Shown here piece by piece: positions 25,285-34,198 of a DNA stretch of 64,000 bases (within the stretch, counting starts at the first letter, position 1; every line of letters starts with the position of its first letter). The position numbers were made by a program, and so were the translations under genes. The stretch is taken from positions 2,108,001 through 2,172,000 of the forward strand of contig CAWKDN010000001.1 of NCBI GenBank assembly GCA_963848415.1. Reading direction: 5' to 3'. The notes under the pieces were generated by a model. It had not been told where the DNA came from, did not search any database, and saw nothing but the letters and a program-made list of their open reading frames with translations. Source of the DNA: CAVQBC01 sp963848415. Lineage in GTDB: Bacteria > Actinomycetota > Thermoleophilia > Solirubrobacterales > Solirubrobacteraceae.

Positions 25285-25776
25285 ATGACGTCAGGCGCCT
25301 GGTTCCTGCTGATCAGCGTGGTGTTCACCGGACTCTGGTCCGGCCTGCTGCTGATGCTCACCACCGTCCTACACCCCATGCTGCGCGGGATGGACGGCGC
25401 GGGGTTCGCGGGCTTCCTGTTCGGCTTCCTGCCCGTCGCCCGCAAGGCCGCGTCGAACTACCTCGCCATCTTCGGGATGCTCGTCGGGTCCGTGGGTGCG
25501 CTCGTCGCCCTCGCCGGCGATACCGGCAGCACGCCCTTCCTGCTCACCGCGGCCGGCTTCGTCCTCGTGGTCCTCGGGCCGCTTGCCGTGTCCAACCGCC
25601 TCGCCGAGCCCAACTACGACGTCATCCTGAGCTGGGACCCCGACGCGCTGCCCGCCGGCTGGACGCGGGCGCGTGACCGGTACTACGCGCTCAACTGGAT
25701 CCGGGCGGCGATCACGTGGATCGCCTTCGGGCTCTTCCTGGCCGCGCTGGTCGTCCTGCTCCTCGACTCCGCCTGA
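25285..25776 (+). CDS. Four-helix membrane protein, DUF1772-like
   Basis: 163 residues. Hydrophobic segments lie around 5-30, 58-78, 84-104 and 138-162. An ideal AGGAGG lies seven bases before the ATG. The pattern of an N-terminal helix with a HPML turn, and a late YYALNWIRAAITW resembles DUF1772/anthrone-oxygenase-like membrane proteins. No function is claimed. It follows the DUF6653-like gene by 94 bp and may share its promoter. Confidence 0.65.
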   Translation: MTSGAWFLLISVVFTGLWSGLLLMLTTVLHPMLRGMDGAGFAGFLFGFLPVARKAASNYLAIFGMLVGSVGALVALAGDTGSTPFLLTAAGFVLVVLGPLAVSNRLAEPNYDVILSWDPDALPAGWTRARDRYYALNWIRAAITWIAFGLFLAALVVLLLDSA

Positions 25777-25785
25777 ACGCGGGCT

Positions 25786-27006
25786 TTACCCGGTTGCCGG
25801 CTGGGCGGCGACCTGGCGCACGCTGGGCACCGCCAGCGCCGCCGCGACCGTGCCGAGCTGCAGCACGCCGGCGAGCAGCAGCGTGGTCTCGACGCCCACC
25901 CCTGCGGCGACCGGGCCGACGATCAGCAGCCCGAGCGGCTGGAAGGCGAGCGAGCCGAACCAGTCGTAGGCGCTCACGCGCGAGAGCGACTCGGCGGGCA
26001 CGTGCTGCTGCAGCGTGGTCTCCCACAGCGCGTTGAACATCAGGATCCCGATGCCGCCGAGCAGGCCGGCGGCGGCGATCACGACGACCGGCGCCATCAC
26101 GCCGAGCAGCAGCATCGGCAGCGGGGAGAGGCCGACCGCCAGCAGGCCGGCCAGCAGCGGGCGCGGCGGGCGCAGGCGCAACACGAGCACCCCGCCCAGC
26201 AGCGAGCCGATCCCCACGCAGCTCACGATCGCCGCCCACGCCGCGGGGCCGCCCAGCTCGCGGTCGGCGACCAGCGGCCCGAGCACGACGAAGGCGGCGT
26301 TCAGCGCGTTGCCCAGCGCGGCCGTCACCACGATGACCCAGACCCAGGTCCGGCGGCTGAACTCCCCCCAGCCGTGGCGCAGGTCGGCCAGGAAGGAGGC
26401 GGCGTGCCCTCGCGCGGCCGCCCGCGGGCGTAGGGCGCCCAGCAGCGCGGCGCTGATCAGGAACGTCGTCGCGTCGACCGCGAGCGCCCAGCCGGCGCCG
26501 ACGGTCGCGACCAGGATGCCGGCCAGCACCGGCCCGGCGATCTCGCCGCCGGCCAGGCTCAGCCCGCGCAGCACGTTGGCCTCCTGCAGCCGCGCCGGGC
26601 TCACGGTGGCGGGCAGCAGCCCGGTCGAGGCGGGGTTGAAGAACGCCGTCGCGGCCCCGTTGACCGCCTGCAGGGCGGCGAGCTGCCAGATCTCCGCGTG
26701 GCCGGCGATCAGCAGCGCCGCCATCAGCCCCTGGCTGCCGAAGCGCGCGAGGTCTGAGGCGACCATGACGCTACGGCGCGAGAGCCGGTCGGCGACGACT
26801 CCGCCCACCAGCAGCAGCGAGACGAGCGGCAGCAGCCGGGCCGCCAGCACGAGGCCGAGATCGGAGGCGGAGCCGGTGAGGTCGAGCACGGCGAAGGCGA
26901 GCGCGACGGGCACCATCCCGTCGCCGAGCACCGAGAAGGCCTGCGCCCCGAAGAAGCGGCGGAACTGGGGCTCTCGCAGGGCCCCCAGGCTGGCCCCGGC
27001 CGGCAT
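25786..27006 (-). CDS. MFS transporter (MFS_3/EntS-like exporter)
   Basis: 406 residues and about 12 hydrophobic segments. The opening LREPQFRRFFGAQAFSVLGD and the loop GGVVADRLSRRSVMVASD are hallmarks of the MFS_3 branch, which includes enterobactin and macrolide exporters. ATG 27006 is chosen because the family starts at about LGALREPQFRR; an upstream start would add 13 residues with no conserved feature. Cargo is unknown. It converges with the DUF1772-like gene and lies downstream of the SDR gene on the same strand, separated by a GC palindrome that may limit read-through. Confidence 0.85.
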   Translation of the reverse strand: MPAGASLGALREPQFRRFFGAQAFSVLGDGMVPVALAFAVLDLTGSASDLGLVLAARLLPLVSLLLVGGVVADRLSRRSVMVASDLARFGSQGLMAALLIAGHAEIWQLAALQAVNGAATAFFNPASTGLLPATVSPARLQEANVLRGLSLAGGEIAGPVLAGILVATVGAGWALAVDATTFLISAALLGALRPRAAARGHAASFLADLRHGWGEFSRRTWVWVIVVTAALGNALNAAFVVLGPLVADRELGGPAAWAAIVSCVGIGSLLGGVLVLRLRPPRPLLAGLLAVGLSPLPMLLLGVMAPVVVIAAAGLLGGIGILMFNALWETTLQQHVPAESLSRVSAYDWFGSLAFQPLGLLIVGPVAAGVGVETTLLLAGVLQLGTVAAALAVPSVRQVAAQPATG

Positions 27007-27041
27007 CGCGGGAGTCTCGCAGCCTGGCGCGCACCGGCGCG

Positions 27042-27097
27042 CCACCCGCGCGGGTGGTTCCAGGCCACCCAGGCGCGGGTGGTTCTAGGGCACCCAG
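27042..27097. repeat. GC palindrome and 25-bp tandem duplication across the SDR stop codon
   Basis: CCACCC GCGC GGGTGG (27042-27057) is a perfect palindrome. It overlaps a tandem repeat, copy one 27048-27072 and copy two 27073-27097, differing at two positions. Copy two contains the SDR stop and last codons; copy one is a diverged duplicate in which the stop reads TGG. It lies between the SDR and MFS genes. Confidence 0.5.
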
Positions 27098-27804
27098 CGA
27101 TCGCCGGCCGGCGTGAGCACCAGCTCGTGCGAGTAGGCGCGCGGCCGCTGGCCGGCGAGGTAGAGCACGGCGTCGGCGATCAGCGCCTGGTCGGCGAGCC
27201 CGTCGGGCGGCGCGTCGCCGGTGAAGGCGGCGGTCTTGGGAGAGGCGATGGTCGCGTCGACGACGAGCAGGGCGACGTGGATGCCCTCCTCGCGCAGCTC
27301 GAGCGCGGCGGCGTGGGTCAGGGCGCGCGCGGCGGCGGCGCCCGCCGACCACAGGCCGCGGCCCGGGTTGGCCCGCCGGGCCGAGCCGCCGGTGACCTGG
27401 ATCAGCGTCCCGCCGCGGCCCTGGGCGCGCAGGAAGCGGGCGCCGGTCGAGAGGAAGGCGAAGGCCTGGGCGGCCACCGCGGCCGTCCAACCCTCGAAGG
27501 CGTCCGGCTCGGCGTCGGCGAGCGGCCCGCCCCCGAACGGTCCGTCGCCGGTGCGCCGGGCGGCCGAGACGGCGTTGACGACGAGATCGACGCCGCCGCC
27601 GGCCGTGGCGGCCTCGGCGAGCGCCCGCTCGAGCTCCGGGTGGCTCGACGCGTCGGCCGCGATCGCCAGCGCGCCGCGCTCTCGCGCGCGCTCCAGCGTC
27701 TCCTCGCTGCGCGCCACCACGGCGACCGCCCAACCGTCGGCGAGCAGCCGGTCGGCGATCGCGCCGCCGAGGTTGCGGGCGCCGAGAACGAGGGCGGACG
27801 GCAT
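27085..27804 (-). CDS. SDR-fold protein with degenerate active site
   Basis: About 239 residues. The Rossmann opening is LVLGARNLGGAIADRLLADG, a variant of TGxxxGxG. The middle has VNAVSAARR in place of NNAG. Where classical short-chain dehydrogenases carry Tyr-x-x-x-Lys, this protein has LWSAGAAAARALT, so both Tyr and Lys appear missing. It may bind NAD(P) without redox catalysis, or belong to an atypical branch. ATG 27804 is used, with GTG 27810 as alternative. It is divergent from the fatty acid operon; no link is proven. Confidence 0.72.
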   Translation of the reverse strand: MPSALVLGARNLGGAIADRLLADGWAVAVVARSEETLERARERGALAIAADASSHPELERALAEAATAGGGVDLVVNAVSAARRTGDGPFGGGPLADAEPDAFEGWTAAVAAQAFAFLSTGARFLRAQGRGGTLIQVTGGSARRANPGRGLWSAGAAAARALTHAAALELREEGIHVALLVVDATIASPKTAAFTGDAPPDGLADQALIADAVLYLAGQRPRAYSHELVLTPAGDRWVP

Positions 27805-27891
27805 GACCACAAGCTATCCACCCCCATCCTCGCCGACTAGAACCCCCCGACCAGGGGGTCACCGGACAGTCGCCGGCGTGTATGTGGGGAC

Positions 27892-28728
27892 ATGCCGGAC
27901 AGGGTGAGCCCAGTGACCGCCGTCCTCTTCCCCGGGCAGGGGAGCCAGACGCCCGACATGCGCGACGCCGTGGCCGAGCGCCGTCCCGAGCTGCTCGAGC
28001 GCTGCGTCGAGCGCGTGGGCGAGGACCCGTTCGCGCGCGTGGACGAGAGCACCCGCTTCGCCCAGCCCGCCATCTTCTGCGCCAGCGTCGCGCTCTGGAG
28101 CGCCTACGACGGCGAGCCCCCCGCGGCCGCCGCCGGGCACTCGCTCGGCGAGCTGGCCGCGCTCGTGGCCGCCGGCGTGCTGGCCGAGGACGCAGCGCTC
28201 GAGCTCGTCGTCCTGCGCGGCCGCCTGATGGCCGAGGCCGACGACCGCGGCTCGATGCTCGCGCTGCTCGGCGGCTCCGAGGAGGATGCCGAGGCGATCG
28301 CCGCCGCGGCCGGCCTCACGCTGGCCAACGACAACGCGCCCGGCCAGGTCGTGCTCTCCGGCGACCGCGACAAGCTCGCCGAGGGCCGGCGGATCGCGCG
28401 CGAGCGCGGCGTGCGGGCGATGGAGCTCGGCGTCGCCGGCGCCTTCCACTCGCCCTCGATGCGGCCGGCGGCCGAGCCCTTCGCCGCGGCGCTCGAGGCG
28501 GTCGCGCTCTCCGAGCCGGAGTTCCCCGTGTACTCCTGCGCCTCCGCGGCGCCCTTCCGGGACGTCCGCGCGGAGCTGGCCGGCGCACTGCTGCAGCCCG
28601 TCCGCTGGCGCGAGACGATGCTCGCGCTGCGCGACGACGCCGGCGCCACGAGCTTCGTCGAGATCGGCCCCGGTCGTGTCCTCAGCCGCCTGGTCAAGCG
28701 CATCGTGCCGGAGCTCGCCCATGCCTGA
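27892..28728 (+). CDS. fabD: Malonyl-CoA:ACP transacylase
   Basis: 278 residues; loads malonate onto acyl carrier protein for type II fatty acid synthesis. The oxyanion stretch LFPGQGSQ is at 12-19, the nucleophile Ser84 in AGHSLGELAAL, and catalytic His186 in GAFHSPSM. It is the first gene of an eight-gene rightward operon. The stop overlaps the fabH ATG by eight bases. The upstream 80 bp contain a CCCCC-GACCA-GGGGG hairpin at 27844-27858 but no convincing promoter. Confidence 0.93.
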   Translation: MPDRVSPVTAVLFPGQGSQTPDMRDAVAERRPELLERCVERVGEDPFARVDESTRFAQPAIFCASVALWSAYDGEPPAAAAGHSLGELAALVAAGVLAEDAALELVVLRGRLMAEADDRGSMLALLGGSEEDAEAIAAAAGLTLANDNAPGQVVLSGDRDKLAEGRRIARERGVRAMELGVAGAFHSPSMRPAAEPFAAALEAVALSEPEFPVYSCASAAPFRDVRAELAGALLQPVRWRETMLALRDDAGATSFVEIGPGRVLSRLVKRIVPELAHA

Positions 28729-29737
28729 GGCCGCGCTGCCGCCGCTCGCGCTGCCGCTGACCGCGCGCAACGGCGGCTACCAGCCGGCCGGCCCGCGCAC
28801 CGCCAACGTGCTCGGCCTCGGTCACAAGCTGCCGCCCGAGGTCGTCCCGAACGGCCCGATCGCCGAGCCGCTGGGGATCGACGACGAGTGGATCGTCAAG
28901 CGCACCGGCATCCGCACGCGCCGCCGCGCCGCACCGGACGAGCGCCTCTCGGACCTCGCCACCGCTGCCGCCCGCCGGGCGATGGCCGACGCCGGCGTCG
29001 AGGCCGAGGACATCGACCTCGTGCTGGTCGCGACCATGACCTCCGACGAGCTGACGCCGAACACCGGCCCGCTCGTGGCGCACGCGCTGGGCGCCCGCCG
29101 CGCCGCCGCGATGGACGTCGGCGCCGCGTGCACCGGCTGGCTGGCCGCGCTGGACCTCGGCGCGGGGCAGATCGAGTCCGGCCGGGCGGAGACGGCGCTC
29201 GTGATCGGCGCCGAGGCGCTGAGCCGGCTGACCGACTACGAGGACCGCAAGACCGCCGCGCTGTTCGGTGACGGCGCCGGCGCGATCGTGCTCAGCGCGG
29301 CCGGCGACGGCGCGGTCGGCCCGATCATCCTGCGCGCCGACGGCAGCCTGGCCGAGGCGATCGTCGCCACCCACGAGGACCGCAAGCTGCGCATGGACGG
29401 CCACTCCACCTTCCAGGCGGCGGTGAAGATGCTCACCGAGACCACACGCCAGGCCTGCCGTGCGGCCGGGCGCACGCTCGAGGACATCGACCTCTTCGTC
29501 TACCACCAGGCCAACGGGCGCATCCTGCGCGCGGTCGCCGAGCGGCTCGAGCTGCCGCCCGCGCGCGTCGCGGACTACATCGGCGAGACCGGCAACACGT
29601 CGGCGGCCAGCGTGCCGCTCAGCCTGTCGCTCGCGCGCGAGGACGGCCGCCTGCGGCCCGGCCACCAGGTCCTGGTCGGTGCGGTCGGCGCCGGCTTCAC
29701 CTGGGGCGCCGGGGTCATCGACTGGCAGGTCGCGTGA
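28721..29737 (+). CDS. fabH: Beta-ketoacyl-ACP synthase III
   Basis: 338 residues. It condenses an acyl-CoA primer with malonyl-ACP to start chain elongation. The triad is Cys137 (VGAACTGWLAAL), His262 (VYHQANGRILR) and Asn292 (GETGNTSAASV). About 25 extra residues precede the usual family start (RTANVLGLGHKLP), with the ATG at 28721 overlapping fabD; a shorter start is possible but the overlap is typical of this operon. The final TGA overlaps the fabG GTG. Confidence 0.93.
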   Translation: MPEAALPPLALPLTARNGGYQPAGPRTANVLGLGHKLPPEVVPNGPIAEPLGIDDEWIVKRTGIRTRRRAAPDERLSDLATAAARRAMADAGVEAEDIDLVLVATMTSDELTPNTGPLVAHALGARRAAAMDVGAACTGWLAALDLGAGQIESGRAETALVIGAEALSRLTDYEDRKTAALFGDGAGAIVLSAAGDGAVGPIILRADGSLAEAIVATHEDRKLRMDGHSTFQAAVKMLTETTRQACRAAGRTLEDIDLFVYHQANGRILRAVAERLELPPARVADYIGETGNTSAASVPLSLSLAREDGRLRPGHQVLVGAVGAGFTWGAGVIDWQVA

Positions 29738-30468
29738 GCGAGCGCCCGGACACCGCCGCGGCGCTGGTCACCGGCGCCTCGAAGGGCATCGGCGCAGCGA
29801 TCGCGCAGGCGCTCGCCGCCGACGGCTGGCTGGTCGGCGTGAACTTCCGCTCCGACGAGGCCGGCGCCCAGCGCACGGTCGAGGCGATCGAGGCCGGCGG
29901 CGGGCGCGCGGTGGCCGTCGGCGGCGACATCGCCAACGGCGCCTGCGACGAGCTCTTCGAGCGCGTCGAGTCAGAGCTCGGCCCGGTGCTCGCGCTCGTC
30001 AACAACGCGGGCGTGCGTGCCGACGGGCTCGCCGTCCAGCTCGCCGACGAGGACTGGAACGCGGTGATCGACACGAACCTGACCGCCGCCTTCCGCATGA
30101 CCCGCCGCGCGGTGCGCCCGATGCTGCGCGCCCGCTACGGCCGCGTCGTCAACGTCGCCTCGATCGTCGGCCCGCGCGCGAACGCCGGGCAGGCCAACTA
30201 CGCCGCCGCCAAGGCGGGCCTGATCGGCATGACCAAGACCGTCGCCGCCGAGGTCGCGCGCCGCGGCGTGACCGTCAACGCCGTCGCCCCCGGCTTCATC
30301 GCCACCGACATGACTTCAGACCTCCCGGAGGAGGTCGTCTCCCACGTTCCCGCCCGCCGGATCGGGCGTCCCGAGGAGGTCGCCGCCGCCGTGCGGTTCC
30401 TGGCCTCCGACGAGGCGTCCTACGTCACCGGCACGACCCTGTTCGTCGACGGCGGAATGTCCGCCTGA
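29734..30468 (+). CDS. fabG: 3-oxoacyl-ACP reductase
   Basis: 244 residues of classical SDR type; reduces 3-oxoacyl-ACP with NADPH. It has TGASKGIG (13-20), NNAG (90-93), Asn115, Ser143 (NVASIVG), Tyr156 and Lys160 (NYAAAKAG), and ends FVDGGMSA. Its GTG start overlaps the fabH stop by four bases, so it is translationally coupled. Confidence 0.94.
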   Translation: MSERPDTAAALVTGASKGIGAAIAQALAADGWLVGVNFRSDEAGAQRTVEAIEAGGGRAVAVGGDIANGACDELFERVESELGPVLALVNNAGVRADGLAVQLADEDWNAVIDTNLTAAFRMTRRAVRPMLRARYGRVVNVASIVGPRANAGQANYAAAKAGLIGMTKTVAAEVARRGVTVNAVAPGFIATDMTSDLPEEVVSHVPARRIGRPEEVAAAVRFLASDEASYVTGTTLFVDGGMSA

Positions 30469-30493
30469 CTCCATAGCGAAAGGAACCACGACC

Positions 30494-30742
30494 ATGCCCA
30501 ACACCGTCACCCCCGAGGCCGTCGAGCAGACCGTGCGCGAGGCGCTCGTGCAGTTCGGCCCCGAGCCCGAGGACATCACGCGCGAGGCGACCTTCGAGGC
30601 GCTCGACGTGGACTCGCTCGACCTGGCCGAGCTCTCCCAGGTCATCGAGGACGAGTACGGCGTCCAGCTCAAGGGCGACGACGTCGGCAAGATCAAGACC
30701 GTCGGCGAGGCGATCGACCTGGTGGTGAACCGCGCGGGATGA
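30494..30742 (+). CDS. acpP: Acyl carrier protein
   Basis: 82 residues, acidic. The phosphopantetheine site is Ser41 in EALDVDSLDLAEL. It carries growing acyl chains between the enzymes of this operon. AAAGGA lies upstream of the ATG. The last four bases overlap the fabF start. Confidence 0.95.
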   Translation: MPNTVTPEAVEQTVREALVQFGPEPEDITREATFEALDVDSLDLAELSQVIEDEYGVQLKGDDVGKIKTVGEAIDLVVNRAG

Positions 30743-31941
30743 AGCCCGAGGTCGTCGTCACCGGCGTCGGAGCCGTCACCCCGCTCGGGGTCGGCGCCCG
30801 CACCCTGCACGAGCGCTGGACGGCCGGCCAGGTCGGCATCGCGGACGGGGAGGGGCAGGCGAGCGAGTTCGAGCCGAAGGACCACCTGTCGGTCAAGGAG
30901 GTCCGGCGGGCCGATCGCTTCACCCAGTTCGCGATCGTCGCGGGCGACGAGGCCCTGCGCGAGGCCGGCTGGGCGGACGAGCAGCCCTATGACCCGACGC
31001 GGGTCGCGGTGATCATCGGCACCGGCATCGGCGGCATCGGCACGCTGGAGTACGGCAAGGAGATGCTCATCGACGGCGGCCCGAAGAAGGTCCCGCCGCT
31101 CTCGGTGCCGCTGATGATGTCCAACGCCGCCCCCGCCGCGCTCTCCATGCGCTACGGCCTCACCGGGCCGAGCCACGGGGTCGTCTCCGCCTGCTCGGCG
31201 GGCGCCGACGCGATCGGCTCGGCCATCCGCATGATCCAGGCGGGCGAGGTCGACGCGGTGGTCACGGGCGGCTCGGAGGCGGCGCTCACCGCGCTCTCGC
31301 GGGCGGCCTTCGCGGCGCTCGACGCGCTGTCGGACAGCGGCGTCTCGCGGCCCTTCGACGTCCGCCGCGACGGCTTCGTGATGGGTGAGGGCGCCGGCGT
31401 GCTGGTGCTCGAGGCCGCCGAGAAGGCCGCCGCCCGCGGCGCCAAGCCGCTGGCGACGATGCGGGGCTACGGCGCCACCTCCGACGCCTTTCACATCACC
31501 GCGCCCGACAAGGCCGGCACCGGCCCGGCCAACGCCATCCGCAAGGCGCTCGAGGACGCCGGCGCGCAGCCCGAGGACGTCGTCTACGTCAACGCCCACG
31601 GCACCTCGACCCCGCTCAACGACCGCGCGGAGACGATCGCGATCAAGAAGGCGCTGGGCGAGGAGCACGCCCGCTCGATCCCGATCAGCTCGACCAAGTC
31701 GTCGATCGGCCACCTGCTGGGCGCCGCCGGCGCCGTGGAGTCGGTGGCCACGATCCTCGCGCTGCGCGACCGCATCGCGCCGCCGACGCTGGGGCTCGAG
31801 GAGCCCGACGAGGGGCTCGACCTCGACTACGTGCCCGGCCAGGCGCGCCCGCTGAGCTCCAACGGCAAGCCGGCGATCGCCATCTCGAACTCGTTCGGGT
31901 TCGGGGGCCACAACGCCGTCCTCTGTCTGGAGGTCGCATGA
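30739..31941 (+). CDS. fabF: Beta-ketoacyl-ACP synthase II
   Basis: 400 residues; elongating condensing enzyme. Active Cys152 (VSACSAGADAIG), His287 (VNAHGTSTPLND) and His325 (SSIGHLLGAAGA) are all present, with the C-terminal GFGGHNA motif. It starts within the acpP stop (ATGA) and ends within the carboxylase start (ATGA), so the three are tightly coupled. Confidence 0.95.
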   Translation: MKPEVVVTGVGAVTPLGVGARTLHERWTAGQVGIADGEGQASEFEPKDHLSVKEVRRADRFTQFAIVAGDEALREAGWADEQPYDPTRVAVIIGTGIGGIGTLEYGKEMLIDGGPKKVPPLSVPLMMSNAAPAALSMRYGLTGPSHGVVSACSAGADAIGSAIRMIQAGEVDAVVTGGSEAALTALSRAAFAALDALSDSGVSRPFDVRRDGFVMGEGAGVLVLEAAEKAAARGAKPLATMRGYGATSDAFHITAPDKAGTGPANAIRKALEDAGAQPEDVVYVNAHGTSTPLNDRAETIAIKKALGEEHARSIPISSTKSSIGHLLGAAGAVESVATILALRDRIAPPTLGLEEPDEGLDLDYVPGQARPLSSNGKPAIAISNSFGFGGHNAVLCLEVA

Positions 31942-33389
31942 GCATCGCCCTTCCCCCCGAGACCCAGGACCGCCTGACGCCGGTCGAGCGGCTCGAGGCC
32001 CTGTGCGACCCGGGCACGCTCGTGCTGCTGCGCTCCGACGTGCGCTCGCGGCGGATGGGGGACAAGGCGCGCTCCGGCGACGGCGTGATCGCCGGCCACG
32101 GGCGCGTCGACGGCCGCGCGGTGTTCTGCTACGCGCAGGACCCGTCCTACCTCGGCGGCTCGCTCGGCGAGCAGCACGCGGACTCGATCGTCAAGGTGCT
32201 GCGGATGGCCGGGCGGGCGAACGCGCCGGTCGTCGGCTTCATCGAGTCGGGCGGCGCGCGCATGCAGGAGGGCCTGGCCGCGCTGGCCGGCTACGCGCGC
32301 ATCTTCCGCGAGCACGTCGCCCTCTCCGGCCGCGTCCCGCAGATCTCGGTGATCTGCGGCGCCTCGGCGGGCGGCGGCTCCTACTCGCCGGCCCTGACCG
32401 ACTTCGTCGTCATGACCGAGGCCGCGACGATGTTCCTCACGGGCCCGAACGTCGTGCGCGACGTGATGGGCGAGGACGTCTCGGCCGCCGAGCTCGGCGG
32501 CCCGCAGGTGCACGAGCGAAACGGCGTGGCGCACTTCGTCGCCGGCCACGACGCCGACGCCGCCCTGCTGGTGCGCGACCTCATCGACCACCTGCCCCAG
32601 AGCTCCGGCGAGCCGCCGGCCCGCTGGCGCCCGGTGAGCCCGCCGGGCTACGCGCCCGAGAGCGTCGTGCCCGACGACGAGCGCAAGGTCTACGACGTGC
32701 GCGACGTCGTCCGCGGCATCGTCGACGGCGGCCGGCTGCTCGAGTGGGCGCCGAAGTGGGCGCGCAACATGACCTGCGCCTTCGCCCGGCTCGACGGCCG
32801 CACGGTCGGCGTGGTGGCCAACCAGCCGCGCTACATGGGCGGCGTGCTGTGCGCCGACTCGGCGGCCAAGGCCGCGAAGTTCGTGCGCACCTGCAACGCG
32901 TTCAGGATCCCGCTCGTCGTCCTGGTCGACACGCCGGGGTTCCTGCCCGGGACCAAGCAGGAGGCCGGCGGCGTCATCCGCCACGGCGCCAAGCTCGTGC
33001 ACGCCTTCGCCGAGGCCACCGTGCCGAAGGTGACCGTCGTGCTGCGCAAGGCGTTCGGCGGCGCGTTCATCGCCATGAACGCGCGCGACCTGGGGGCGGA
33101 CTACACCTTCGCCTGGCCGCAGGCGCAGATCGGCGTGATGGGCGCCAAGCAGGCGGTGGGGATCGTGCGCCGGCGCGAGATCGCCGCCTCGCCCGACCCC
33201 GAGTCGGCGCGCGACGCGTTCGCCGCCGACTACGCGACCGAGCACCTGTCCGCCGGCGTCGCGACCGCTGAGGGCTACATCGACGAGGTCATCGTCGCCG
33301 CTCAGACGCGCCGGCGGCTGATCGAGTCGCTGGGGACGCTCGACGGCGTCGACGGGCCCGTCGAGCGGACGCGCAACATCCCGCTCTAG
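31938..33389 (+). CDS. Acyl-CoA carboxylase beta (carboxyltransferase) subunit
   Basis: 483 residues of the AccD/PccB carboxyltransferase family. The two crotonase halves show YLGGSLGEQHADSIVKVLR, IESGGARMQEGLAAL and CGASAGGGSYSPAL in the first, and LVDTPGFLPGTKQE with KAFGGAFIAMNARDLGAD in the second. It transfers carboxyl from biotin to acetyl- or propionyl-CoA, and here probably supplies malonyl-CoA to the operon. The biotin-bearing alpha subunit is not in the window. It overlaps fabF by four bases. Confidence 0.9.
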   Translation: MSIALPPETQDRLTPVERLEALCDPGTLVLLRSDVRSRRMGDKARSGDGVIAGHGRVDGRAVFCYAQDPSYLGGSLGEQHADSIVKVLRMAGRANAPVVGFIESGGARMQEGLAALAGYARIFREHVALSGRVPQISVICGASAGGGSYSPALTDFVVMTEAATMFLTGPNVVRDVMGEDVSAAELGGPQVHERNGVAHFVAGHDADAALLVRDLIDHLPQSSGEPPARWRPVSPPGYAPESVVPDDERKVYDVRDVVRGIVDGGRLLEWAPKWARNMTCAFARLDGRTVGVVANQPRYMGGVLCADSAAKAAKFVRTCNAFRIPLVVLVDTPGFLPGTKQEAGGVIRHGAKLVHAFAEATVPKVTVVLRKAFGGAFIAMNARDLGADYTFAWPQAQIGVMGAKQAVGIVRRREIAASPDPESARDAFAADYATEHLSAGVATAEGYIDEVIVAAQTRRRLIESLGTLDGVDGPVERTRNIPL

Positions 33390-33403
33390 CAGACTGCCTG
33401 TCC

Positions 33404-34198
33404 ATGCTCGACGGCAAGAAGCTGCTCGTCACGGGCGTCATCACCCGTGACTCGATCGCCTGGGAGGTCGCGCGCCAGGCCCAGGAGGCCGGCGCCGAGG
33501 TCGTGCTGACCGGCTTCGGCCGGGCCAAGCGGCTGACCGACCGCGCCGCCGGGCGGCTGCCCCAGCCCGCCGACGTGCTCGAGCTCGACGTCAACTCCGA
33601 CGCGGACCTCGAGGCCGTCGCGGCCGACCTCTCCGAGCGCTGGGGGCGCCTCGACGGCGTGCTGCACGCGATCGCCTTCGCGCCCGAGGACGCGCTGGGC
33701 GGCAACTTCCTCCAGACGCCGAGCGAGAGCGCCGTGACGGCCTTTCAGACGAGCGCCTACTCGCTGAAGTCGCTCAGCACCGCGCTCGTGGGGCTGATGC
33801 AGGACGGCGGCAGCATCGTCGGGATGGACTTCGACGCCCAGGTCGCCTGGCCCGCCTACGACTGGATGGGCGTCGCCAAGGCGGCGCTCGAGGCCGTCTC
33901 GCGCTACCTGGCGCGCGACCTCGGCCCGCGCGGCGTGCGCGTGAACCTCGTCTCGGCGGGTCCGCTCGGCACGCTGGCCGCGCGCGGGATCCCCGGCTTC
34001 GGCCAGCTGGCGGACATGTGGGGCGCGCAGGCGCCGCTCGGCTGGGACACCGAGGACGCCGCGCCCGTCGCCGCGGCGGTCTGCTTCCTGCTCTCAGACC
34101 TCAGCCGCGCGATCACCGGCGAGGTGCTCCACGTCGACGGCGGCTTTCACGCCATGGGCGCGCCGGTCGCGCCGCCGCAGCCGGCGGAGCCCGCGTGA
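33404..34198 (+). CDS. fabI: Enoyl-ACP reductase, InhA/FabI type
   Basis: 264 residues; NADH-dependent last reduction of each fatty acid cycle. The nucleotide loop is LVTGVITRDSIAWEVA, with no intact GxxxGxG, as normal for FabI/InhA. The catalytic pair is Tyr152 and Lys159 in YDWMGVAKAALE, close to the mycobacterial InhA arrangement (Tyr-x2-Met-x3-Lys). The end LHVDGGFHAMG is typical. It starts 14 bases after the carboxylase stop and overlaps the next gene through GTGA. Confidence 0.93.
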   Translation: MLDGKKLLVTGVITRDSIAWEVARQAQEAGAEVVLTGFGRAKRLTDRAAGRLPQPADVLELDVNSDADLEAVAADLSERWGRLDGVLHAIAFAPEDALGGNFLQTPSESAVTAFQTSAYSLKSLSTALVGLMQDGGSIVGMDFDAQVAWPAYDWMGVAKAALEAVSRYLARDLGPRGVRVNLVSAGPLGTLAARGIPGFGQLADMWGAQAPLGWDTEDAAPVAAAVCFLLSDLSRAITGEVLHVDGGFHAMGAPVAPPQPAEPA

